A stretch of 5,168 nucleotides of DNA from Candidatus Cloacimonadota bacterium (GTDB taxonomy: Bacteria > Cloacimonadota > Cloacimonadia > Cloacimonadales > JAOZMQ01): contig JAOZMQ010000246.1 of the NCBI GenBank assembly GCA_029934195.1, forward strand, positions 1 to 5,168, given 5' to 3'. Of this stretch, positions 1 to 5,168 are shown one piece after another (within the stretch, counting starts at the first letter, position 1; the number at the start of each line of letters is the position of its first letter). The notes beneath the pieces were generated by a model. It ran no database searches, had not been told where the DNA came from, and saw only the letters and a list, made by a program, of their open reading frames with translations. A program made the translations under genes and the position numbers.

Positions 1-30
1 AATCGTTTTTTCTATTAATCTTTTCTTCAT
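1..30 (-). CDS. Start of an unidentified downstream gene (partial, runs off the left edge)
   Basis: An ATG at 30-28 opens ten codons without a stop, reading MKKRLIEKTI, and continues past the edge of the window. It is preceded by a strong Shine-Dalgarno sequence, AAGGACGG, with AAGGA ending 9 nt before the ATG. A nearby ATG at 47-45 is in another frame and stops after six codons, so it is not the start. The gene lies on the same strand as the lipid-transport operon but is separated from mlaF by about 216 nt of repeat-bearing DNA, so it may be read through from the operon or have its own promoter. Ten residues are too few to name a product; the basic N-terminus could begin a signal peptide or a cytosolic protein. 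Confidence 0.5.
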   Translation of the reverse strand, partial: MKKRLIEKTI

Positions 31-36
31 GATCTT

Positions 37-44
37 CCGTCCTT
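37..44 (-). promoter_or_regulatory. Ribosome binding site of the partial left-edge gene
   Basis: The minus strand reads AAGGACGG here. The AAGGA core ends 9 nt before the ATG at 30-28. It is the best Shine-Dalgarno match in the window and is the main reason to believe the partial gene. Confidence 0.5.
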
Positions 45-59
45 CATGGTTAAAATTCT

Positions 60-95
60 TTTTCGTTCAGATACTAATTAGTATCTGAACGAAAA
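60..95. repeat. 36-bp perfect palindrome
   Basis: Each half is TTTTCGTTCAGATACTAA or its exact reverse complement, 18 bp per arm with no spacer, centred on TAATTA at 75-80. Pairing extends to 57-98 with one G-T mismatch (59 with 96). The right half is also the left end of the larger inverted-repeat element at 75-249. The left half (58-80) matches the right end of that element (227-249) at 20 of 23 positions. The palindrome is therefore two head-to-head copies of the same terminal sequence sharing TAATTA. As RNA it would form a strong hairpin, but no U-run follows on either strand (the arms end in AAAA), so it is not a standard intrinsic terminator. It may still act as a 3'-end stabiliser or an RNase processing site for the operon transcript. 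Confidence 0.9.
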
Positions 96-249
96 GGATT
101 AAAGTCACTGATTGCACGGATTAGCACGGATTTAAAATCATGCTAATATTTGTAATTTTTCGCTATTTTTCGTCTATTATTTATTCTCTTAAATCCGCGT
201 AACTCTGCGTAAATCCGTGGCTTATCCTTTTTCATTTAGGTACTAATTA
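75..249. repeat. MITE-like inverted-repeat element with 10-nt periodic arms
   Basis: The outer ends are long imperfect inverted repeats. Positions 75-99 and the reverse complement of 224-249 agree in 22 of 26 columns, with three transitions and one indel. Inside each end lie three 10-nt units related to GCACGGATTT: 104-113, 114-123 and 124-133 on the left, and 191-200, 201-210 and 211-220 in opposite orientation on the right. The AT-rich centre (134-190) has no coding potential but holds two near-copies of ATTTTTCGYC at 155 and 165. TAATTA occurs at both extremes (75-80 and 244-249). Because TAATTA is itself a palindrome, it could be a 6-bp target duplication around an 81-243 core or part of the terminal repeat. 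Size, symmetry and lack of a gene fit a non-autonomous mobile element or a dispersed intergenic repeat. Similar CACGGATT-type repeats are, from memory, common in FCB-group genomes. Confidence 0.65.
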
Positions 250-993
250 AAATTTTCCAACAGAAAAAAATCTATCAATTTCAGGAATTCTTGCTGATTT
301 TGCTTCTTGCAATGATCCATTAAAGAGCATTTTCCCGCCATCTAAGAATATGATTTTATCTGCAATTCGGTGAATACTGGCTAATTCGTGAGTTACAATT
401 ATAATACTCATTTTGAGTTGTTCTTTCAATTTAAGAATCAGATTATCCAAAGCTTCACTTGTAATTGGGTCTAAGCCGGCTGAAGGTTCATCACAAAATA
501 ATAGTACAGGGTCAAGAGCAATTGCACGGGCAAGAGCCGCTCTTTTTTTCATACCTCCGGATAATTCAGAAGGAAATAAATAAGTTGCCTGACTCAAATT
601 CACTAAATTCAATTTTACTTTGATGATTTTTTCAATGATTTCATAAGGTAGTTTTGTGTGTTGTTCCAAAGGAATGGCGACATTATTGAAAATATCAAGA
701 GAATTTAATAATGCTCCATTTTGAAATAGCATTCCAATTTGTGATAAAATCAGATCAAATTCAGATTCATCCATTTTGGTAACATCTTTATCCAAAATTT
801 TAACAGAGCCTGCAGCCGGTTGATGAAGACGAAGAATATTTTTTAGAAGAGTTGTTTTTCCACAACCGCTTCCACCAAGAATTATGGTAATTTCTTGAGG
901 AAGGATATCAACAGAAATATCGTTCAAGATTACTTTTTCACCATATTTTGCTACAAGATTTTTTACACTAATAATAGGTTTTATCTTTTTCAT
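247..993 (-). CDS. mlaF: MlaF-type lipid-transport ABC ATPase
   Basis: This is the cytoplasmic ATPase that powers an Mla/MCE lipid transporter by binding the MlaE permease. The 248-residue protein has every ABC motif: Walker A GGSGCGKTT at 40-48 (K46), Q-loop Q91 in LFQNGALLNSL, signature ELSGGMKKRAALARA from 143, Walker B VLLFCDEP at 163-170 (catalytic E169), D-loop SAGLDP at 171-176 and switch histidine H202 in VTHEL. The LSGGM-KKR signature and the FQNGALLNSL stretch are typical of the MlaF/Mkl/TTG2A family rather than of general importers. It is slightly shorter than E. coli MlaF (about 270 residues), missing only C-terminal sequence. It starts 8 nt after the mlaE stop, with no clear Shine-Dalgarno sequence, so translation is probably coupled. 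Its TAA stop (249-247) lies in the TAATTA end of the neighbouring repeat, so the C-terminus may have been trimmed by that insertion. Family assignment is very secure; the lipid carried and the transport direction are not visible. Confidence 0.95.
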   Translation of the reverse strand: MKKIKPIISVKNLVAKYGEKVILNDISVDILPQEITIILGGSGCGKTTLLKNILRLHQPAAGSVKILDKDVTKMDESEFDLILSQIGMLFQNGALLNSLDIFNNVAIPLEQHTKLPYEIIEKIIKVKLNLVNLSQATYLFPSELSGGMKKRAALARAIALDPVLLFCDEPSAGLDPITSEALDNLILKLKEQLKMSIIIVTHELASIHRIADKIIFLDGGKMLFNGSLQEAKSARIPEIDRFFSVGKF

Positions 994-1001
994 AATTTTT
1001 T

Positions 1002-2090
1002 CTAAATCATATAAATTAAGCTGAAAAGTGCATCTGCAACAATAACAGCAAAAATTGAAGCAACAACGGATAAAGTAGTTGCTTTTCCAACACCTTCCGC
1101 TCCACCTTGAACATTGAATCCATAATAGCTACCAATAATGACAATTAACCAAGAAAAGAAAATACTTTTGATTAAACTGATGATAACATCCTTTAATTCA
1201 ACCACTAACAAACACTCTGTAATAAATGATGTTACAGATAATTCCAAATAAGTGACTCCAACAATTAGACCTCCAAAAATACCAATTACAATCGACATTG
1301 TAACTAACAATGGCATACAAATTGTAATTGCATGAAATTTTGGGACAACGATATAACGGAGAGGATTAATTGCCATCATTTTGAGAGCGTCAAGTTCTTC
1401 GGTGACTTTCATTGTGGCAATTTCTGAGGCGATTGACGAACCACTTCTTCCGGCAACAATAATAGCTGTCATCATTGGTCCCATTTCTCTTAACATAGAA
1501 ACAGCAATCAGGTCTGCTACAAAGATATTGGCTCCAAATTGTTTCAATTGAGCTGCAGATTGTAATGCGAGAATCAATCCAAGAATTAATGAAAGTAAAC
1601 CAACAATTGGTAATGCATCAACTCCAATGAGTAAGCTTTGCTGAACAAGAGTTCCTTTTCTTTGTCCTTTTTTGTTAAAAATTCCCACCACTGACCAATA
1701 AAGAATATCAGAAGTGAGGAAAAGTCCCGAGATAAAAGCATCTTTGGTCTTAAAAAATTTGTCACCAATTTCAGCAAAGACTCCATCTTTAACCGGAACT
1801 GAAATTTTATTTATAATTTTTTTTTCTGAGAATGTTTTTATCGAAAGTGTGACAGAAGGAGAAACATTCATTACTTCAATTTTAGATTCATTTGTAGAAA
1901 AGAATTCTATAACAAAATCTAAAAAAGCAACTCCAGCACTGTCAATAGAAGTAATTAAAGCCAAATCAATGACTTCAATACAAGTCTTTTTATTTTTTTT
2001 TAAGGAAGAAAAATAATCCGGAACTGTAAATTTTGTCAATTCTCCTTCAAATGATATTGAGTTTCCTGATATATTATAAGTATTTTTCAT
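1002..2090 (-). CDS. mlaE: STAS-MlaE fusion: lipid ABC transporter permease
   Basis: This is the inner-membrane permease of the MCE transporter, fused to the STAS domain that in E. coli is the separate protein MlaB. From the ATG at 2090 it has 362 residues. Residues 1 to about 105 form the STAS domain, with the hallmark turn DLALITSIDSAG (D50, S51, G53). Residues about 115-362 are the permease: hydrophobic segments at about 153-179, 196-214, 246-279, 301-325 and 340-361. The MlaE hallmark REMGPMMTAIIVAGRSGSSI lies at 201-220, followed by EELDAL (231-236) and INPLRYIVVPK (241-251). The EELDAL region is expected to contact MlaF. A TTG codon at 2105 would add five residues and overlap the previous gene by 10 nt. 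I prefer the ATG, 5 nt after the upstream TAG; neither start has a good Shine-Dalgarno sequence. The coding strand carries two A9 runs in the STAS region (2001-1993 and 1825-1817). STAS-MlaE fusions are known in other bacteria. Confidence 0.93.
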   Translation of the reverse strand: MKNTYNISGNSISFEGELTKFTVPDYFSSLKKNKKTCIEVIDLALITSIDSAGVAFLDFVIEFFSTNESKIEVMNVSPSVTLSIKTFSEKKIINKISVPVKDGVFAEIGDKFFKTKDAFISGLFLTSDILYWSVVGIFNKKGQRKGTLVQQSLLIGVDALPIVGLLSLILGLILALQSAAQLKQFGANIFVADLIAVSMLREMGPMMTAIIVAGRSGSSIASEIATMKVTEELDALKMMAINPLRYIVVPKFHAITICMPLLVTMSIVIGIFGGLIVGVTYLELSVTSFITECLLVVELKDVIISLIKSIFFSWLIVIIGSYYGFNVQGGAEGVGKATTLSVVASIFAVIVADALFSLIYMI

Positions 2091-2095
2091 CAATT

Positions 2096-4213
2096 CTAAT
2101 ACCAATAATATGTAAATCGCAGAAATAAATTGTGATCAATTATTAAGTAATCTTGAATTTCATCATTTTTTGTAAGAGTCACTTTGTAGTCAATTGAAAG
2201 TGGATCAAGAATTTTGAGATTAAAGATATTTCCAAAAACGAAACTGGTATTTTTTTGTTTATCAAATGGGAAAAGAATATCCAGATCGCTGTTATAGCTC
2301 AAATTAATTGGCAATTGGAAATCTGCCATCAAAGAAACTTCAAGTCCTTCTTGATAACTGGAATCATTTTCTTGATAAATATCATACAATATATTTGTAA
2401 CTGAATCTGTTTCAGTCTTTTCAAAAGTAAAAACATCTTTATAAATATCTTGTCTCATACCAAAACCGGTACGCAAATCAAGTTTAGCTCGTGGAGTGTT
2501 TAATATTCTGAGATTCAATCCTAAACCTTCTTTTAGATTTAAAGGGAAAAAAGATGGGCTAACACTGATTTTATCCACTTGAGTAAATTCTTTATCATTT
2601 CCATTAATATCTCTTTTTTTAGCATTACTCGGATTCTCATAATATTTATTTACTTCTATAAAATGTGTATCTGTATCAAATCTTAAATAAAGACCAATCA
2701 TTTTTGAAAAATAGTAAACAAAGCTGGTTTTCAAAGAGAAGTCATCTGCTGATATTCTAAAATCTGTACCTGTTTCTTTTGATGTTCCAATATCAATCAG
2801 ATTTTTTAGTGAAAAATAATATGCACCTTCATTGTAGATATATCTGTTATCCAATTGTGCTGTAAAATTCATTCTGCTTATTGGATCTTCTTTATCAGTT
2901 TTGTTATCACTTGTTATACTTGCATTTGCATGAACGGCAGAGGAAAATTTTCCAAGTAAAGATGATTTTAAGTTTTCACTATTGCTAATATCACCAGCTC
3001 CTACCATTGTTCCGGTTTCAGAATTAACAACAATTGTTAATTCCTTTAATTCCCCCGGATGCAAAGTAACAGTTGTAAAATCAATATAAGTGTTAAAGGA
3101 ATATCCATTCAAAATAATTTTATAATCTCCTGGTTCTAAAATCCAAGTTTCCGGCTTTTCACCAAGTTCTTCATCAACTCCAACACCAGTACCAAAACTT
3201 TCATAAGTATTAACTTTATAAATCTCATAACGATCATCAACAGATGCTCTGTTTTCATCAATAAGGCTGATAGTTAGGCAACCCCAGTCCGGTTCAACTA
3301 ATGTTTTATATCGAGGTTTTATCTCAATTTGTTTCGATAATCTTTGGTAAGAATGTCCCGAACCATAGATGATTTGATAAGTGCCTTGTTCCAATAAAAC
3401 ATCCATTCCCATTTGGCTATTTGTGATAATATTTCCTTCTTCATCTTTTACAATAAAGGCTGGTTCTTGGTCAGAGGTGGTTAATGTTGGCATTTCCAGT
3501 CGTCCTTTACCTAAGAGATCATAATCATTAAGTTGCTCTACAAAGGTAAATTCATTGTTTTTATAAACTATTAGTTCTTTTTCTTTCAATTCTGGAGATT
3601 TACCTGTATCTAAATAGTAAAATATTTTTTGCACAAAATTATCAGTTTCTTGATTCAAAATATCACTAATACCTTGTACAAATAATTCGTAATCATCTTT
3701 ATATAGAAGTTTTTGTTGGTCAACTCTATGAACAAAAATAGACTTTTGCTGTTCATTATCGTAAAGTGTGATTGTCATCTGAAGATGAGCTGCACGCTCT
3801 GTATCAAATAGAATAAAATCAAGATTCTCAATTTTACTTCTAATTTCATAACGAATTTTTTCTTTAATTTCTCCTCTAAATATTTGTTCAAAAATATTGT
3901 AATTTTTTATTCTTGTAGCTATTATATTAGGAATAGCTTCATCAATTTCAACTGCCCATAAATTATTATCACTATATGAAATTCTATAAACAGATTGCTT
4001 GGTTACAATTTGTTTTCTTTTGTATGTTCTCGGTAATTCCGAGTCTTTTATAATAACGGAAAGATTGTATGGTTTTTCTTTGATTAAACTATCTTTCTCA
4101 AAACTAGGATTATAATTCATTACATAGTAGTTTCTTTCAATTATTTCGTTTCCGGTACAACCTAAAAGAATTAGAAAAAAAATTGAAAGAATAAAGAAAT
4201 ATAATTTATTCAT
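2096..4213 (-). CDS. Large outer-membrane lipoprotein: PqiC-like domain, beta-sandwich middle, probable C-terminal beta-barrel
   Basis: This 705-residue protein is the likely outer-membrane partner of the MCE transporter. Residues 1-19 are a lipoprotein signal peptide with lipobox LLGC (C19). The next residue is T, not D, which under the Lol rule favours the outer membrane. Residues about 28-200 resemble the ABC_trans_aux / PqiC family, about 190 residues: a YYVMNY start, then PRTYKRKQIVTKQSVYRIS (61-79) and NLWAVEIDEAIPNIIATRI (84-102). Residues about 215-300 and 308-400 look like two beta-sandwich modules; the second contains DWGCLTISLID and ETWILEPGDYKIIL, reminiscent of PEGA or carboxypeptidase-regulatory folds. 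A Ser/Asn-rich linker (about 405-445) leads to about 260 residues of alternating polar and hydrophobic strands rich in Tyr and Phe, ending FLRFTYYWY. That ending fits an outer-membrane barrel with a C-terminal aromatic residue, vaguely like DUF481/DUF3078. PqiC proteins are usually only the first part, so this is a large C-terminal extension. The lipoprotein call is firm, the PqiC call good, the barrel inferred. Confidence 0.85.
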   Translation of the reverse strand: MNKLYFFILSIFFLILLGCTGNEIIERNYYVMNYNPSFEKDSLIKEKPYNLSVIIKDSELPRTYKRKQIVTKQSVYRISYSDNNLWAVEIDEAIPNIIATRIKNYNIFEQIFRGEIKEKIRYEIRSKIENLDFILFDTERAAHLQMTITLYDNEQQKSIFVHRVDQQKLLYKDDYELFVQGISDILNQETDNFVQKIFYYLDTGKSPELKEKELIVYKNNEFTFVEQLNDYDLLGKGRLEMPTLTTSDQEPAFIVKDEEGNIITNSQMGMDVLLEQGTYQIIYGSGHSYQRLSKQIEIKPRYKTLVEPDWGCLTISLIDENRASVDDRYEIYKVNTYESFGTGVGVDEELGEKPETWILEPGDYKIILNGYSFNTYIDFTTVTLHPGELKELTIVVNSETGTMVGAGDISNSENLKSSLLGKFSSAVHANASITSDNKTDKEDPISRMNFTAQLDNRYIYNEGAYYFSLKNLIDIGTSKETGTDFRISADDFSLKTSFVYYFSKMIGLYLRFDTDTHFIEVNKYYENPSNAKKRDINGNDKEFTQVDKISVSPSFFPLNLKEGLGLNLRILNTPRAKLDLRTGFGMRQDIYKDVFTFEKTETDSVTNILYDIYQENDSSYQEGLEVSLMADFQLPINLSYNSDLDILFPFDKQKNTSFVFGNIFNLKILDPLSIDYKVTLTKNDEIQDYLIIDHNLFLRFTYYWY

Positions 4214-4217
4214 AAAA

Positions 4218-4221
4218 CCTC
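4218..4221 (-). promoter_or_regulatory. Ribosome binding site of the lipoprotein gene
   Basis: GAGG lies in the 9-nt gap between the mlaD stop and the lipoprotein ATG. Only four T residues separate it from the start, a short spacing. It fixes the ATG at 4213 as the start, which also gives a correctly placed signal peptide. Confidence 0.55.
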
Positions 4222-4222
4222 G

Positions 4223-5158
4223 CTATTTATTTTTTTTGGAACGCAGTAATTGTGTTGGGTCTTCACTTATCAACCTTGAAAATTCATTTAGATATTCCAT
4301 TGTTTCTTTCATCAATTCAATTGAGTCTATTAAATTGCCTTTGCTTTGTCGAACCGTCCAATCTATATTTTCAATTGTATTGTTCAAATTAATGGTAACT
4401 TTTTGCAAATCGTCTGATAATTGTTTAATATTGATTTGATTTATTTGATCTGAAAAATCAGCTGAATTATTAACAATACGATCCAATTGTTCTGAACCGA
4501 TAAGATTATCCAATTTCTTAATAAGGCTGGTTGTTGAGACAGTTAATTCAGTAAAATATTGGGATAAAGAGTCAATATTGCTAAATGTATTATTGATATT
4601 ATTTCTATTCTCTATAATAAGTTGATCCACATTATTTAAAATACTGGTGAATTTTTTCTGATTAACAGAGCCGGTTAATTCAATGATATTGTTCATTGCC
4701 AGCTCTATTTTTTCTGCAATAATTTCAGCTTTTCCGGTTATATTATCAAAAGTTGATAATCCAGCTGTTATATAAGAATTTGATGGGAGTTTTGGGGAAG
4801 CATTTGTCCCGCCGATTAATTCAATTTGTTTTAGTCCAGTAATTCCGACAGGAACAAGAGTTGCAAAAACATCTTTTTTTACAGGTGTTCCTTCTTTCAT
4901 AGAAATACTGACAACTACTTTGGAAATATCATCTTGTGATATAGAAATATCTTCAATTCTGCCAACTCTTATTCCATGATATTTTACTTGACCACCGACT
5001 TGCAATCCATTAACGGAAACATCATCATAAACTATTTTATAATAATCAAGTTTCTCCATTAGACTGTTTCCAGCAACAAGAACTAACATTATTAATAAAG
5101 TAAGAGTACTAAAAAAGAGAAAAAATCCAAGCCGTGCCTTTTGTGCTTTACTAACCAT
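4223..5158 (-). CDS. mlaD: MlaD-like single-MCE-domain protein with long helical tail
   Basis: This is the membrane-anchored periplasmic lipid-binding subunit of the transporter; family members form hexameric rings above the MlaE permease. The 311 residues divide into a short basic N-terminus, one transmembrane helix (about 11-30), an MCE domain (about 38-120) and a long helical tail (about 138-298). The MCE domain shows GLQVGGQVKYHGIRVGRIED (51-70) and the closing VGITGLKQIELIGG (104-117), both typical of the family. No proline occurs between P125 and P301. The tail has heptad-like hydrophobic spacing with many Asn, Gln and Ser, so a coiled-coil or needle is likely. The end, SEDPTQLLRSKKNK, matches the DPS-x-LL motif common near MCE C-termini. 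E. coli MlaD is only about 180 residues and lacks this tail; Mce-type and PqiB-type proteins have comparable helices. The gene leads the operon as seen here. Its stop follows an A8 run. Family assignment is secure. Confidence 0.93.
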   Translation of the reverse strand: MVSKAQKARLGFFLFFSTLTLLIMLVLVAGNSLMEKLDYYKIVYDDVSVNGLQVGGQVKYHGIRVGRIEDISISQDDISKVVVSISMKEGTPVKKDVFATLVPVGITGLKQIELIGGTNASPKLPSNSYITAGLSTFDNITGKAEIIAEKIELAMNNIIELTGSVNQKKFTSILNNVDQLIIENRNNINNTFSNIDSLSQYFTELTVSTTSLIKKLDNLIGSEQLDRIVNNSADFSDQINQINIKQLSDDLQKVTINLNNTIENIDWTVRQSKGNLIDSIELMKETMEYLNEFSRLISEDPTQLLRSKKNK

Positions 5159-5164
5159 TTTCAG

Positions 5165-5168
5165 CTCC
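5165..5168 (-). promoter_or_regulatory. Ribosome binding site of the mlaD-like gene
   Basis: GGAG at the very edge of the window lies 6 nt before the ATG at 5158-5156, a standard distance that supports this start. Nothing further upstream is visible, so no promoter can be assigned. Confidence 0.6.

Noticed and set aside
60..95. Palindrome as a standard intrinsic terminator for the operon
   Set aside because: The hairpin is strong, but its arms start with T and end with A on both strands, so no U-run follows the stem; the sequence after it on the minus strand is AGAATTTTAACC.
134..190. AT-rich centre of the repeat as a small gene or RNA
   Set aside because: There is no open frame of useful length with a ribosome site, and no clear promoter pair; it looks like a spacer between the arms.
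104..220. 10-nt CACGGATT units as a CRISPR array
   Set aside because: The units are only 10 nt, directly adjacent without spacers, and inverted between the two arms.
1586..1786. Second minus-strand open frame within mlaE
   Set aside because: It is an out-of-frame shadow of the permease gene, with no family features of its own.
1714..2016. Plus-strand open frame of 100 codons
   Set aside because: It lies wholly opposite the STAS part of mlaE, has no ribosome site or recognisable domain, and is explained by the complement of an AT-rich gene.
2096..2105. TTG start for mlaE overlapping the lipoprotein gene
   Set aside because: The TTG at 2105 adds only five residues (MVLEL), has no Shine-Dalgarno sequence and precedes an ATG at 2090 that sits at a typical coupled distance after the TAG. 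It remains possible but less likely.
4236..4439. Plus-strand open frame of 67 codons opposite the end of mlaD
   Set aside because: The sense strand encodes the conserved helical tail and DPTQLL end of the MCE protein; the antisense frame shows no signal or domain.

Overview
The window is AT-rich DNA (roughly one third G+C by eye) from a Gram-negative bacterium. An outer-membrane lipoprotein signal, a probable outer-membrane beta-barrel and an Mla-type lipid transporter all require a double-membrane envelope. The AT-rich codon use, the barrel type and the 10-nt-periodic CACGGATT repeat remind me of the Bacteroidota / Cloacimonadota / Marinimicrobia side of bacteria. That placement comes from memory of such genomes, not from a search.

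Layout: every supported gene is on the minus strand, so transcription runs from high to low coordinates. The order is: an MCE-domain substrate-binding protein (mlaD-like, 4223-5158); a large lipoprotein with a PqiC/ABC_trans_aux-like N-terminus, beta-sandwich middle and probable C-terminal beta-barrel (2096-4213); a STAS-MlaE permease fusion (1002-2090, or 2105 from a TTG start); and an MlaF-type ATPase (247-993). Junctions are tight: 9 nt, then 5 nt (or a 10-nt overlap if the TTG start is used), then 8 nt. This is a single translationally coupled operon. The mlaF stop codon lies in the outer end of a ~175-bp inverted-repeat element (75-249), which abuts a 36-bp perfect palindrome (60-95). The first ten codons of a further minus-strand gene (1-30), with a good ribosome binding site, run off the left edge.

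How the parts work together (inference from families): MlaF hydrolyses ATP, STAS-MlaE forms the inner-membrane permease, and the MlaD-like protein makes an MCE ring with a long proline-free helical tail. The lipoprotein would be the outer-membrane partner. Its architecture is the most interesting thing here: a PqiC-like domain, which in known systems docks on MCE tunnels, is joined in one chain to what looks like an outer-membrane barrel. This suggests a self-contained trans-envelope lipid conduit with no separate MlaC shuttle or MlaA in the window. The region upstream of the first gene is not in the window, so the promoter and any earlier operon genes are unknown.
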